From Streptomyces sp. NBC_00234 (GTDB lineage Bacteria; Actinomycetota; Actinomycetes; Streptomycetales; Streptomycetaceae): a stretch of 64,000 nucleotides of DNA. Both the position numbers and the translations under genes were made by a program. The notes beneath the pieces are model-generated. The model saw only the letters and a list, made by a program, of their open reading frames with translations. It had not been told where the DNA came from and did not search any database. The stretch lies in assembly GCF_036195325.1 (NCBI RefSeq), contig NZ_CP108101.1, positions 2,232,001 to 2,296,000 on the forward strand. Direction: 5' to 3'. This document shows, in pieces, positions 25,327 through 34,621 of this stretch. The first letter of the stretch is position 1. Each line of letters starts with the position of its first letter.

Positions 25327-27096
25327 ATGTCGGTTTCCGTAACCCTTCCGGCGCTCGGCGAGAGCGTCACCGAGGGCACTGTCACCCGCTGGCTGAAGGC
25401 CGAGGGCGAGCGCGTCGAGGCCGACGAGCCGCTGCTCGAGGTCTCGACCGACAAGGTCGACACCGAGATCCCGGCGCCCGCCGCCGGCATCCTCGCGTCC
25501 ATCAAGGTCGCCGAGGACGAGACCGTCGAGGTCGGCGCCGAGCTGGCCGTCATCGACGACGGTTCGGGCGCACCCGCCGCCGCTCCGGCCGCCGAGGCCC
25601 CCGCGGCCGAGGCTGCCGCTCCGGCTCCGGCCGCCGAGGCCCCCGCGGCTCCGGCCCCGGCTGCCGAGGCTCCGGCCGCCGCTCCGGCCGCCGCCGCCTC
25701 CGGCACCGACGTCACCCTCCCCGCGCTCGGTGAGAGCGTCACCGAGGGCACCGTCACCCGCTGGCTGAAGGAGGTCGGCGAGGAGGTCACGGAGGACGAG
25801 CCCCTGCTCGAGGTCTCCACGGACAAGGTCGACACCGAGATCCCGGCCCCGGTTTCCGGTGTGCTGCTGGAGATCGTCGTCGCCGAGGACGAGACCGCCG
25901 AGGTCGGCGCGAAGCTCGCCGTCATCGGTGCGGCAGGTGCTGCCCCGGCCGCCGCTCCGGCTCCGGCCGCTGCTCCGGCCGCCGCTCCGGCACCGGCTCC
26001 GGCCGCCCCCGCGGCGCCCGCCGCCGCTCCGGCCCCCGCCGCCCCGGCTCCGGCTCCGGCTCCCGCCCCGGTGGCGCCCGCCGCCCCGGCCGCGGCTCCG
26101 GCACCGGTCGCCGCTCCGGCCCCCGTCACCCCGGCACCGGCCGCCCAGGCCGCGCCTTCCGGTGACGACGGCGCGTACGTCACGCCGCTGGTCCGCAAGC
26201 TCGCCGCCGAGAACGGTGTCGACCTGGGCGCGGTCAAGGGCACCGGTGTCGGTGGCCGTATCCGCAAGCAGGACGTCGTCGCCGCCGCGGAGGCCGCCAA
26301 GGCCGCCGCTGCCGCGCCGGCTCCGGCCGCCGCGGCTCCGGCCGCCAAGGCGCCGGCGCTCGAGGCGTCCCCGCTGCGCGGTCAGACGGTCAAGATGACC
26401 CGCATGCGCAAGGTCATCGGCGACAACATGATGAAGGCGCTGCACTCGCAGGCCCAGCTGACCTCGGTGCTCGAGGTCGACATCACCAAGCTGATGAAGC
26501 TGCGCAACCAGGCGAAGGCATCCTTCGCCGCCCGTGAGGGCGTCAAGCTGTCCCCGATGCCGTTCTTCGTGAAGGCGGCGGCCCAGGCGCTGAAGGCCCA
26601 CCCGGTCGTCAACGCCCGGATCAACGAGGACGAAGGCACCATCACGTACTTCGACTCGGAGAACATCGGCATCGCCGTGGACGCCGAGAAGGGCCTGATG
26701 ACCCCGGTCATCAAGGGTGCGGGCGACCTGAACATCGCCGGTATCGCGAAGAAGACCGCCGAGCTGGCCGGCAAGGCCCGCGGTGGCGGCCTGACCCCGG
26801 ACGACATGTCCGGTGCCACCTTCACGATCAGCAACACCGGTTCGCGCGGTGCGCTGTTCGACACCGTCATCGTGCCCCCGAACCAGGCAGCCATCCTGGG
26901 CATCGGTGCCACGGTCCGTCGTCCGGTGGTCATCAACCACCCGGACCTCGGCGAGACGATCGCGGTGCGCGACATGACGTACCTCTCGCTCTCCTACGAC
27001 CACCGTCTGGTGGACGGCGCGGACGCCGCCCGTTACCTGACCACGGTCAAGGCGATCCTGGAAGCCGGTGAGTTCGAGGTCGAGCTCGGCCTCTGA
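25327..27096 (+). CDS. sucB: 2-oxoglutarate dehydrogenase E2 (dihydrolipoyl succinyltransferase)
   Basis: 589 aa. Two lipoyl domains, with lipoylated Lys43 and Lys167 in [12 protein letters not shown], are joined by Ala/Pro-rich linkers. A peripheral-subunit-binding domain (about 284-320, [14 protein letters not shown]) follows, then the catalytic domain with SYDHRLVDG (His559, Asp563). The linkers are extreme: about 80 residues of almost only Ala and Pro between 200 and 278. In Actinobacteria this E2 is thought to serve both pyruvate and oxoglutarate dehydrogenase in a mixed complex. Lipoyl groups come from LipB and LipA encoded further on. A terminator hairpin follows. Confidence 0.96.
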   Translation: MSVSVTLPALGESVTEGTVTRWLKAEGERVEADEPLLEVSTDKVDTEIPAPAAGILASIKVAEDETVEVGAELAVIDDGSGAPAAAPAAEAPAAEAAAPAPAAEAPAAPAPAAEAPAAAPAAAASGTDVTLPALGESVTEGTVTRWLKEVGEEVTEDEPLLEVSTDKVDTEIPAPVSGVLLEIVVAEDETAEVGAKLAVIGAAGAAPAAAPAPAAAPAAAPAPAPAAPAAPAAAPAPAAPAPAPAPAPVAPAAPAAAPAPVAAPAPVTPAPAAQAAPSGDDGAYVTPLVRKLAAENGVDLGAVKGTGVGGRIRKQDVVAAAEAAKAAAAAPAPAAAAPAAKAPALEASPLRGQTVKMTRMRKVIGDNMMKALHSQAQLTSVLEVDITKLMKLRNQAKASFAAREGVKLSPMPFFVKAAAQALKAHPVVNARINEDEGTITYFDSENIGIAVDAEKGLMTPVIKGAGDLNIAGIAKKTAELAGKARGGGLTPDDMSGATFTISNTGSRGALFDTVIVPPNQAAILGIGATVRRPVVINHPDLGETIAVRDMTYLSLSYDHRLVDGADAARYLTTVKAILEAGEFEVELGL

Positions 27097-27123
27097 GCGA
27101 AGCACCTGTAACCAGCCTCACCA

Positions 27124-27164
27124 GCGGCGCCCCCGTCCGGAACTCCTCCGGCCGGGGGCGCCGC
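27124..27164 (+). terminator. Hairpin terminator after sucB
   Basis: A 12-bp GC-rich stem (27124-27135 with 27153-27164), with a further internal TCCGG/CCGGA-like pairing in the loop, 28 bp after the sucB stop. Confidence 0.75.
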
Positions 27165-27169
27165 CGTAT

Positions 27170-27179
27170 TGTCTAGACA
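27170..27179. promoter_or_regulatory. Candidate GntR operator
   Basis: TGTCTAGACA is a perfect 10-bp palindrome 64 bp before the start of the GntR/FCD regulator gene. GTC-TA-GAC has the look of FadR-subfamily operators (GT...AC half-sites), so autoregulation is likely. Confidence 0.5.
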
Positions 27180-27242
27180 CCAGCGGTCGTCGAGGCGGCC
27201 TTGCTGGTGCAGCAGCGCCGGATTGCCCAGAAGGAGCCCCTC

Positions 27243-27866
27243 ATGACCCCGCCCGTCGTCCACTCGCTGCGCGAACAGATCCGCGAGCACATCGTGGACG
27301 GGATCGTCAGCGGGCGCTGGAAGCCGGGCGAGCGGATCGTGGAGCGCCGCATCGCCACCGAGCTCGAGGTGAGCCAGACCCCCGTCCGGGAGGCTCTGCG
27401 CGAGCTGGAGACCCTCCGCCTGATCGAATCGGCGCCCAACAAGGGCGTCCGGGTACGGAATCTGACCGCGGCCGACCTGGAGGAGAGCTACCCCGTACGG
27501 GCGGGCCTGGAGCAGATCGCGGCGGAGCTGGCGGCCCCCGGCCTGGGCGACGACTGCTCGGCGCTGACGCCCCACGTGGCGGCCCTGTACGAGGCGGACC
27601 GGCTGGCCGACGGCGAGGCCCAGGTGCGGCACACGGTGGCCTTCCACCGGGAGATGGTGCGGGCCGCCGGGAACGCCGTACTGCTGCACACCTGGGAGGG
27701 GCTGGGCATCGAGGTGTTCACGGCGCTGTCGATCCGCTGGCTGGGCACGGTCCAGAAGTCGTACGCGGAGGAGCACGAGGCGCTCATCGAGGCGTTCCTG
27801 CGGAAGGACCCGCAGATCGGCGTGCTGGTGAAGGAACACGTCCTGGGCTGCGCGCCCCGCGCGTAG
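27243..27866 (+). CDS. GntR-family regulator, FadR/FCD subfamily
   Basis: 207 aa. N-terminal winged helix (residues 1-70: LREQIREHIVDGIVSGRWKPGE, SQTPVREALRELETL) and a C-terminal all-helical FCD ligand-binding domain (80-200) with metal-ligand-type residues in AFHREMVRAAGN. ATG at 27243 has AAGGAG 7 nt upstream. It lies between sucB and aceE on the same strand, which suggests an organic-acid effector and a role in pyruvate metabolism, but no ligand can be read from the sequence. Confidence 0.9.
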   Translation: MTPPVVHSLREQIREHIVDGIVSGRWKPGERIVERRIATELEVSQTPVREALRELETLRLIESAPNKGVRVRNLTAADLEESYPVRAGLEQIAAELAAPGLGDDCSALTPHVAALYEADRLADGEAQVRHTVAFHREMVRAAGNAVLLHTWEGLGIEVFTALSIRWLGTVQKSYAEEHEALIEAFLRKDPQIGVLVKEHVLGCAPRA

Positions 27867-27890
27867 GCCCCTTGCCCATCTGTCGCGCCC

Positions 27891-27916
27891 GGCGCTCGAC
27901 TGCACAGTCGAGCGCC
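27891..27916 (+). terminator. Intrinsic terminator after the GntR gene
   Basis: Perfect 12-bp arms (27891-27902 and 27905-27916) followed by CTTTTC. Confidence 0.8.
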
Positions 27917-28009
27917 CTTTTCATCCCTTTTGCGGCGTCACTGCGTGCCCCGTTTCGAGGCACCGCATGCCACTTTCTTCATATCGAGAAGTTTTCCCCT
28001 TCAACCCTT

Positions 28010-28026
28010 TGATCGATCATCGATCA
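28010..28026. promoter_or_regulatory. Palindrome in the aceE promoter region
   Basis: TGATCGAT-C-ATCGATCA is a perfect 17-bp palindrome 98 bp upstream of aceE. TTGATC at 28008-28013 and TTTACA at 28031-28036 are 17 bp apart and could be -35 and -10 elements, which would place the palindrome over the -35 box and spacer, as expected for a repressor site. Confidence 0.5.
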
Positions 28027-28123
28027 GCGTTTTACAGTTCACTCCGCGGGCCCACCGGCCCCATCGCCCTGTCCTGCCAGTCAGGGCCTTCTCCACCCCC
28101 CTCCTCTCCGGAAGGCGGCGATC

Positions 28124-30793
28124 ATGACCGACCCCGTAGGAAAGCTTCCGAGCGAGCTCGACCAGCTCCCGGACCGTGACCCCGAGGAGACCGCTGAATG
28201 GGCGGCCTCCCTCGACGCCGTCACCAAGGCCGCCGGCCCGCACCGCGCCGCGTACCTCATGCGGCGCTCGCTCCAGCACGCCGAGGGTGCCGGTCTCGCG
28301 CTGCCCAAGCTGCTGGAGACCGATTACGTCAACTCCATCCCGACCGCCGCGGAGCCCGACTTCGACGGTGACCTGGAGATGGAGTCCCGCATCACCGCGT
28401 GGAACCGCTGGAACGCGGCGGCCATGGTGACCCGTGGCGCCCGCTTCGGCGTCGGCGGCCACATCGCCACCTTCGCCTCGGCCGCCTGGCTGTACGAGAC
28501 CGGCTTCAACCACTTCTTCCGCGGCAAGGAGGGGGACGGCTCCGGCGACCAGCTCTACATCCAGGGCCACGCCTCCCCCGGCATCTACGCCCGCGCATTC
28601 CTCGACGGCCGGCTCAGCGAGCAGCAGCTCGACAACTTCCGCCAGGAGGCGGGCGGCGAGGGTCTGCCCTCCTACCCGCACCCGCGGCGGCTGCCCTGGC
28701 TGTGGGAGTTCCCCACCGTGTCGATGGGCCTCGGCCCGCTCTCGGCCATCTACCAGGCGCGCTTCAACCGCTATCTGGCCAACCGCAACATCAAGGACAC
28801 GTCGAACTCGCACGTCTGGGCCTTCCTCGGCGACGGCGAGATGGACGAGCCCGAGTCGACCGCGGCCCTCGCCCTCGCGGCCCGTGAGCAGCTCGACAAC
28901 CTGACCTTCGTGATCAACTGCAACCTGCAGCGCCTCGACGGCCCGGTCCGCGCCAACTTCCGCGTGGTCCAGGAGCTGGAAGGCGCGTTCCGCGGGGCCG
29001 GCTGGAACGTCGTCAAGACGCTCTGGGGCAACGCCTGGGACGAGCTGTTCCAGCTGGACACCACGGGTGCGCTGGTACGCCGGCTCCGGGAGGTCCCGGA
29101 CGCGCAGTTCCAGACGTACGCCACCCGCGACGTCGCGTACATCCGCGAGCACTTCTTCGGCGCCGAGCCCGCGCTCGCCGAGCTGGCCAAGCTGCTCAGC
29201 GACGCGAAGATCGCCGAGTGTTTCTACACCTCGCGCGGCGGCCACGAGGCCCGCAAGGTCTACGCGGCGTACAAGGCGGCCGTCGAGCACAAGGGCGCGC
29301 CGACCGTGATCCTCGCGCAGACGGTGAAGGGCTACACGCTCGGCAAGGGCTTCGAGTCCAAGAACGCCAACCACCAGATGAAGAAGCTGTCGGCCGACGA
29401 GTTCAAGGACATGCGCGAACTCCTCGGTCTGCCCATCCCGGACAGTGCCTTCACCGACGGCCTGGTGCCCTACGGTCACCCGGGCGCCGACTCCCCCGAG
29501 GTCCGCTACCTCCAGGAGCGCCGTGCCGCACTCGGCGGCCCCGCTCCGGCCCGTCGCGTGCACGCGGTGGCGCTTCCGGAGCCGGAGGAGCGCGCGTTCA
29601 AGGCCCTGTACAAGGGGTCCGGCAAACAGGAGATGGCCACCACCATGGCGTTCGTGCGCCTGGCCAAGGACCTGATGCGGGACAAGGAGACCGGCAAGCG
29701 CTGGGTGCCGATCGTCCCGGACGAGGCGCGCACCTTCGGCATGGAGTCGCTGTTCCCGTCGGCCGGTATCTACTCGCCGCTGGGCCAGACGTACGAGCCG
29801 GTCGACCGTGACCAGCTGATGTACTACAAGGAAGCCAAGGACGGCCAGATCCTCAACGAGGGGATCACCGAGGCCGGGGCCATGGCGGACTTCATCGCCG
29901 CGTCGACGTCGTACGCGACGCACGGCGAGACGATGATCCCGTTCTACATCTTCTACTCGATGTTCGGCTGGCAGCGGACCGGCGACCAGATGTGGCAGCT
30001 CGCCGACCAGCTCGGCAAGGGCTTCATCGTCGGCGCCACGGCCGGCCGGACGACGCTGACGGGAGAGGGCCTCCAGCACGCGGACGGCCACTCGCACCTG
30101 ATCGCCTCCACGAACCCCGCGTCGCTCAACTACGACCCGGCGTTCGCGTACGAGATCGCGGTGATCGTCAAGGACGGTCTGCGCCGGATGTACGGCCCCG
30201 AGGCCGAGAACGTCTTCTACTACCTGACGGTCTACAACGAGCCGAAGCAGCAGCCCGCGATGCCGGAAGGCGTCGAGGACGGCATCGTCAAGGGCCTGTA
30301 CCGCTTCAAGGAGGGCACGCCCGCGAGCGCGGACGCGCCGCGGCTCCAGCTGCTCGCCTCCGGTACGGCGATCCACTGGGCCCTGGAGGCACAGGAACTG
30401 CTGGCCGCCGACTGGGGTGTCACGGCCGACGTCTGGTCCGCGACCTCCTGGGGCGAGCTGCGGCGCGAGGCACTGCTCGCCGACGAGGCGATACTCCACG
30501 GCGAGCAGCGGGTGCCCTACGTCACCCAGGCGCTCTCCGGCGCGCCGGGCCCCGTGCTCGCCGTCAGCGACTGGATGCGTGCGGTCCCGGACCAGATCAG
30601 CCAGTGGGTGGAGCAGGACTGGTCCTCGCTCGGCACGGACGGCTTCGGTCTCTCCGACACGCGTGAGGCGGCCCGCCGGCACTTCGGCGTCGACGCCCAG
30701 TCGGTCGCGGTCGCGGCGCTGGCGCAGCTGGCCCGTCGTGGCGAGGTCCCCGCGTCCGCGGTGAAGGAGGCCCGGGAGCGGTACGGACTCTGA
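28124..30793 (+). CDS. aceE: Pyruvate dehydrogenase E1 component, homodimeric type
   Basis: 889 aa. It decarboxylates pyruvate with thiamine diphosphate and passes the acetyl group to the lipoyl E2. The TPP motif reads GDGEMDEPESTAALALAAREQ and ends in NCN. Other family marks are HFFRGKEGDGSGDQLYIQGH, GKGFESKNANHQMKK and GRTTLTGEGLQHADGHS. The length equals that of other actinobacterial AceE proteins. No acyltransferase gene is attached; the E2 is presumably SucB and/or another AceF. A long hairpin lies at the 3' end and a palindrome upstream. Confidence 0.97.
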   Translation: MTDPVGKLPSELDQLPDRDPEETAEWAASLDAVTKAAGPHRAAYLMRRSLQHAEGAGLALPKLLETDYVNSIPTAAEPDFDGDLEMESRITAWNRWNAAAMVTRGARFGVGGHIATFASAAWLYETGFNHFFRGKEGDGSGDQLYIQGHASPGIYARAFLDGRLSEQQLDNFRQEAGGEGLPSYPHPRRLPWLWEFPTVSMGLGPLSAIYQARFNRYLANRNIKDTSNSHVWAFLGDGEMDEPESTAALALAAREQLDNLTFVINCNLQRLDGPVRANFRVVQELEGAFRGAGWNVVKTLWGNAWDELFQLDTTGALVRRLREVPDAQFQTYATRDVAYIREHFFGAEPALAELAKLLSDAKIAECFYTSRGGHEARKVYAAYKAAVEHKGAPTVILAQTVKGYTLGKGFESKNANHQMKKLSADEFKDMRELLGLPIPDSAFTDGLVPYGHPGADSPEVRYLQERRAALGGPAPARRVHAVALPEPEERAFKALYKGSGKQEMATTMAFVRLAKDLMRDKETGKRWVPIVPDEARTFGMESLFPSAGIYSPLGQTYEPVDRDQLMYYKEAKDGQILNEGITEAGAMADFIAASTSYATHGETMIPFYIFYSMFGWQRTGDQMWQLADQLGKGFIVGATAGRTTLTGEGLQHADGHSHLIASTNPASLNYDPAFAYEIAVIVKDGLRRMYGPEAENVFYYLTVYNEPKQQPAMPEGVEDGIVKGLYRFKEGTPASADAPRLQLLASGTAIHWALEAQELLAADWGVTADVWSATSWGELRREALLADEAILHGEQRVPYVTQALSGAPGPVLAVSDWMRAVPDQISQWVEQDWSSLGTDGFGLSDTREAARRHFGVDAQSVAVAALAQLARRGEVPASAVKEARERYGL

Positions 30794-30805
30794 TCCGGAC
30801 GCTGT

Positions 30806-30856
30806 GCCCTCGGACCCGGGCGGGCTCGAATCCCGAGCCCGCCCGGGTTCGAGGGC
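30806..30856 (+). terminator. Long hairpin terminator after aceE
   Basis: A 15-bp GC stem (30814-30828 with 30834-30848) is extended, after one unpaired base on each side, by GCCCTCG/CGAGGGC; TTTCC follows. Confidence 0.85.
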
Positions 30857-30883
30857 TTTCCGGACCGCCCCCACAATGGCTCC

Positions 30884-31855
30884 ATGCGCGCTGCCCGGCT
30901 CATCAAGATGGTGCTGCTCCTCCAGTCCCGGCCCTCCATGACCGCCGCCCAGCTGGCCCAGGAGCTGGAGGTGTCGGAGCGGACGGTCGCCCGGGACGCC
31001 CAGGCACTGTCCGAGGCGGGGGTGCCCGTGTACGCGGAGCGGGGGCGGGCCGGGGGGTACCGGCTCGTCGGCGGGTACCGGACCCGGCTCACCGGCCTCG
31101 CCCGCCACGAGGCAGAGGCGCTCTTCCTGTCCGGGCTGCCGTCCGCCCTGCGCGAGATGGGGCTCGACGACGCCGCGTCCGCCGCCCGGCTCAAGGTGTC
31201 GGCGGCGCTTCTCCCCTCGCTGCGGGACGCCTCCGCCTCCGCCGCCCAGCGCTTCCACCTGGACGCCCCCGGCTGGTACCAGGAGCCCGTGACCCCCGAA
31301 CTCCTGCCCGCTGTCGCGGAGGCCGTCTGGGACGACCGGGTCGTACGGGCCCGGTACCGCAGCGCCGGTGCCGAGGGAGACGTGGAGCGGGAGCTGAGCC
31401 CGTACGGGCTCGTCCTGAAGGGCGGGATCTGGTACCTCTGCGCCCGTGTGCAGGACACGTTCCGGGTGTACCGGATCGACCGCTTCTCGGCCGTCGCGGT
31501 GACCGCCGAACGCTTCGTACGTGACGAGGACTTCGATCTGCCGGGGTTCTGGGACGCGCACTCGACGCAGTTCGCGCGGTCGATCCTCCGTACCGAGGTG
31601 ACCGTACGGGTGTCCCCGGCGGGAGCCCGGCGCCTGGCGTACACGGTCGACCGGGCGGCAGCCCAGGAGGCACTGGAGCGGGCGGATCCGCCCGGCGCGG
31701 ACGGGTGGTCCACGGTCACCCTGCCCGTGGAGTCGCTCGACATCGCGTACGGCCAGCTGCTGGCGCTCGGCCCCGAGCTGGAAGTCCTCGAACCGGCCGC
31801 CCTGCGCGGCCGGTTCTCGAACGCCGCCGAACGTCTGCGCGATCTGTATCGCTGA
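30884..31855 (+). CDS. WYL-domain transcriptional regulator (DeoR/HTH_11 type)
   Basis: 323 aa. N-terminal helix-turn-helix (MTAAQLAQELEVSERTVARDAQAL, residues about 18-45) followed by RGRAGGYRL typical of HTH_11 proteins, then a WYL sensor domain (about 140-215; SPYGLVLKGGIWYLCARVQDTFRVYRIDR) and a C-terminal extension (WCX). WYL domains bind nucleic acids or other ligands and tune repressors. It has no adjacent target gene apart from the DUF4240 gene 62 bp downstream. Confidence 0.92.
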   Translation: MRAARLIKMVLLLQSRPSMTAAQLAQELEVSERTVARDAQALSEAGVPVYAERGRAGGYRLVGGYRTRLTGLARHEAEALFLSGLPSALREMGLDDAASAARLKVSAALLPSLRDASASAAQRFHLDAPGWYQEPVTPELLPAVAEAVWDDRVVRARYRSAGAEGDVERELSPYGLVLKGGIWYLCARVQDTFRVYRIDRFSAVAVTAERFVRDEDFDLPGFWDAHSTQFARSILRTEVTVRVSPAGARRLAYTVDRAAAQEALERADPPGADGWSTVTLPVESLDIAYGQLLALGPELEVLEPAALRGRFSNAAERLRDLYR

Positions 31856-31917
31856 AGGGCTTCATTTCGGTGTCTCCGCGTGCGTCGCCCGCCCCCAAGG
31901 CCGATGCTTGACCCGTG

Positions 31918-32439
31918 ATGGACGAGACGGAGTTCTGGGAGATCATCGACAGCACCCGCGAGGCCGCCGAGGGCGACCCCGAGGACCATGCCGATCTGCT
32001 CGTCGAACGGCTGGTGCAGCTCGACCCCGACTCCGTGCTGGATTTCGCCCGGCACTTCGAGGCCCGCTACAACCGCGCCTACCGCTGGGATCTGTGGGGC
32101 GCCGCCGCCGTCCTGCTCGGCGGGGCGAGCGACGACGCCTTCGACTACTTCCGCTGCTGGCTGATCGGCCAGGGCCGGGAGGTGTTCGAGGGGGCGGTGC
32201 ACGATCCGGACGGCCTCGCCGAACTCCTCGACGACTTCGACGAGCAGTTCGACGGGGACGGCGAGGATCTCGGCTACGCCGCCGACGAGGCGTACGAACA
32301 GCTCACCGGAGTGGTCGCACCGGACCTCGGCATTCCGCCCCAGGCCACCGACCCGGAGGGCGTGCCCTTCAGCCTGGAGGACGACTCCGCGCTGGCCGCG
32401 CGCTTCCCCTCGCTCTGGGACCGCTTCGGCACCCCCTGA
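31918..32439 (+). CDS. DUF4240-domain protein
   Basis: 173 aa from ATG 31918 (a GTG one codon upstream is also possible). The start MDETEFWEIIDSTREAA and the segment RWDLWGAAAVLLGGASDDAFDYFRCWLIGQG match the DUF4240 family, cytoplasmic acidic proteins of unknown function. No signal peptide or membrane segment. It follows the WYL regulator at short distance and converges with the SDR gene, leaving a 16-bp gap. Confidence 0.88.
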   Translation: MDETEFWEIIDSTREAAEGDPEDHADLLVERLVQLDPDSVLDFARHFEARYNRAYRWDLWGAAAVLLGGASDDAFDYFRCWLIGQGREVFEGAVHDPDGLAELLDDFDEQFDGDGEDLGYAADEAYEQLTGVVAPDLGIPPQATDPEGVPFSLEDDSALAARFPSLWDRFGTP

Positions 32440-32455
32440 CGGACCCGGACGGGCG

Positions 32456-33226
32456 TCAGTAGTGGGTGCCTCCGTCGATCCGGATCTCCGTGCCGGTGAT
32501 GAAGGCTCCGTCCTCGGAGCCGAGCATCGCGACGACGCCCGCCACCGTGTCCGGGCTGGCGAAGCCCTCGCCGAGCGCGGGGGTGAGCTTCATGAAGAGG
32601 GAGAGGTCGGCGTCGGCGGGCAGGCCCGGGCCGTTGCCGCTCGTCATGTCGGAGGAGATCGAGCCGGGCGCGACGGCCACCACGCGCAGCCCCTGCTTGC
32701 TGTACTCGCTCGCCAGGGCGTGGGTCATCGACTGGATGCCGCCCTTGCTGGCCGCGTACGCCGCCATGTAGGGGTGCGCGAAACTCGCCGAGGTGGACGA
32801 GAAGTTCACGACGACCGGCTTGTCACCGGCCAGGAGCGCCGGTATCGCCTCGCGGATCATCAGGAAGGTGCCCGTGAGGTTGACCGCGATGATCGTGTTG
32901 AAGAAGTCGAGCGTCGTCCGGTGCGTGTGCTCGGAGCGCAGGATTCCGGCCGCGTTGACCAGGACGTCGAGGCCGCCGAGCGCGGCGACGGCCCCGGCGA
33001 CGCCCGCGCGGACCGCCGTCTCGTCCGAGATGTCGAGGACCGTCGTGGTGAGGCGGTCCGCCGTGCCGTTCGCGACAGCGGTCGCGTACGTGGCGGCGAG
33101 ACCGGCCTCGCTGACGTCCGCGGCGACGACACGGCCGCCTTCGGCGAGGACGCGGTGGACGGTGGCCTGTCCGATGCCGGAGCCGCCCCCGGTGATGAGC
33201 GTGCGGCGGCCTTCATAACGGTTCAT
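32456..33226 (-). CDS. Short-chain dehydrogenase/reductase
   Basis: 256 aa. Classical SDR: cofactor motif TGGGSGIGQ near residue 12, the NAAG-type motif in VLVNAAGIL, the catalytic Ser in NFSSTSASF and Tyr-x-x-x-Lys in YAASKGG. Asp in VVAADVSE after the second strand suggests NAD rather than NADP. It is divergent from a TetR regulator; the palindrome between them suggests that this gene is repressed by that protein and induced by its own substrate or a related compound. Substrate unknown. Confidence 0.93.
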   Translation of the reverse strand: MNRYEGRRTLITGGGSGIGQATVHRVLAEGGRVVAADVSEAGLAATYATAVANGTADRLTTTVLDISDETAVRAGVAGAVAALGGLDVLVNAAGILRSEHTHRTTLDFFNTIIAVNLTGTFLMIREAIPALLAGDKPVVVNFSSTSASFAHPYMAAYAASKGGIQSMTHALASEYSKQGLRVVAVAPGSISSDMTSGNGPGLPADADLSLFMKLTPALGEGFASPDTVAGVVAMLGSEDGAFITGTEIRIDGGTHY

Positions 33227-33289
33227 GGTGTTCTCTCCCGGTCCTGAGTCCCCCGTCGAGTCTCTTGAGCAGTGACCACCGTACGACTA

Positions 33290-33308
33290 AGTGGCACGTT
33301 TTGCCACT
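33290..33308. promoter_or_regulatory. Candidate TetR operator
   Basis: AGTGGCA-CGTTT-TGCCACT, a perfect palindrome with 7-bp arms and 5-bp centre, lies between the divergent SDR and TetR genes, 64 bp from the SDR start and 61 bp from the TetR start. Size and position fit a shared TetR operator. Confidence 0.6.
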
Positions 33309-33368
33309 ACGGCATTTCATGCACATCGTCACCGTGTGCGTCGGTGGGCGCGCGGTAACCTGCTGGGA

Positions 33369-33998
33369 ATGAGCGCTCAGCAGCAGTCCCTCACCGAACG
33401 CCGCAAGGCCGCGACCCAGCTGGACATCGCCCGCGCGGCTGCGGCGCTCTTCGCCGAGCGCGGGCCGGACGCCACGACGGCCGAGGACATCGCGCACCGG
33501 GCGGGCGTGGCGCTGCGGACCTTCTACCGGTACTTCCGCTCCAAGCAGGACGCGGTGGGGCCCCTGCTGTCCGGCGGCGCGGAGCGCTGGCGCGCCCTGC
33601 TGGAGGCCGCCGAGCCCGGGGCGCCGCTGCTCGGCGTACTGGAACAGGCCGTCACCGACGCGCTGGCCGCCCCGGACGACCGGGCCGCCGAACAGCTGAT
33701 CGGGACGCGCGGCCTGCTGCGCGCGGCGGCGAGCGACCCCGCCCTGCGCGCCGTCTGGTACCGGGTCAATCAGGACTCGGAGGAGCGGCTCCTGCCGGTG
33801 CTGACCCGGCTGGCGGGGCCGGACGCGGACGAGCTGGAGGTACGGCTCGCCGCCGCAGCCGCCACGGACGCGGTGCGGGTGGCCCTGGAGTCCTGGGCGA
33901 AGACGGAGGCACCGGCCGCCGGACCGGGCTCCCCGGCCGAGCTCGCCGTCCGCTGCCTGCACGAACTCATGGGCGGCATGCGGTTGTTCAGGCCGTGA
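33369..33998 (+). CDS. TetR-family regulator
   Basis: 209 aa. N-terminal helix-turn-helix ([28 protein letters not shown]...[17 protein letters not shown], residues 15-60) and a helical ligand-binding domain. ATG at 33369 is preceded by GGGA. Divergent from the SDR gene with a palindrome in between, so it most likely represses that gene and itself. Its last 11 bp overlap the end of the convergent acetyltransferase gene. Confidence 0.93.
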   Translation: MSAQQQSLTERRKAATQLDIARAAAALFAERGPDATTAEDIAHRAGVALRTFYRYFRSKQDAVGPLLSGGAERWRALLEAAEPGAPLLGVLEQAVTDALAAPDDRAAEQLIGTRGLLRAAASDPALRAVWYRVNQDSEERLLPVLTRLAGPDADELEVRLAAAAATDAVRVALESWAKTEAPAAGPGSPAELAVRCLHELMGGMRLFRP

Positions 33999-34506
33999 GC
34001 GAACGGCCCATCAGAACGTCGTCCACGTACCGCCCGTTCAGGAAGAACTCGCCGGGGAGCACGCCCTCGACGGCGAAGCCCTCCGCCGCGTAGAGCGCGC
34101 GGGCGGGGGTGTTGTGCCCGAGGACGCGCAGCGTGATGCGGTTCGCGCCCTGGCGCCTCGCCTCGGCGAACGAGGCCCGCAGGAGGGCCCGCGCGACGCC
34201 GCGACCGCGCGCCCAGTCGGCCACGGCGAGGCCCTGTATCTGGCGCACGTGTGCGTTGCAGACGAGCGGGGTGGGCGGCACCAGCCGGATGTATCCGGCG
34301 ATCACGACCTCGCCCTCGGCGTTCCCGGCCTCCGCCACGAGGAAGTCCCCTGGCCGGTGGCCCTCGTCGAAGAAGGGTTCGTACGGGGGCAGGGGCCGCG
34401 GCTGGACCGCGTGCAGGGTCGACCAGGTGGCCCGGTCGAGTTCACCCAGCGACTCGTTGTCGGCGAGGGCGGCATGACGGACGGGATGGGTACGCAGTTC
34501 GGGCAT
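33988..34506 (-). CDS. GNAT-family N-acetyltransferase
   Basis: 172 aa. The acetyl-CoA-binding motif A reads [26 protein letters not shown], and motif B includes [19 protein letters not shown]. The N-terminal part is specific to a subset of actinobacterial GNATs. The acceptor (small amine or protein N-terminus) cannot be told from the sequence. Its 3' end overlaps the TetR gene by 11 bp on the opposite strand. Confidence 0.88.
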   Translation of the reverse strand: MPELRTHPVRHAALADNESLGELDRATWSTLHAVQPRPLPPYEPFFDEGHRPGDFLVAEAGNAEGEVVIAGYIRLVPPTPLVCNAHVRQIQGLAVADWARGRGVARALLRASFAEARRQGANRITLRVLGHNTPARALYAAEGFAVEGVLPGEFFLNGRYVDDVLMGRSLTA

Positions 34507-34621
34507 GCGTTCTACTGTGACACGCGTCGCCCCGTGCGGTCAGCGTGATTTCACGACGCCGGCGGCCCGCCGGGCGGCCGGAGCGCGGCATCACGGAGCC
34601 CGGCTGGGGCAGGATGGGGCC

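Noticed and set aside
25560..26370. Ala/Pro repeat arrays in sucB as possible mobile or CRISPR-like repeats
   Set aside because: They are codons for the flexible linkers between E2 domains, normal in actinobacterial E2 proteins.
28001..31561. A 1186-codon minus-strand frame across aceE and the WYL gene
   Set aside because: Both genes beneath it have clear domains and start signals; the reverse frame lacks stop codons only because of high GC content.
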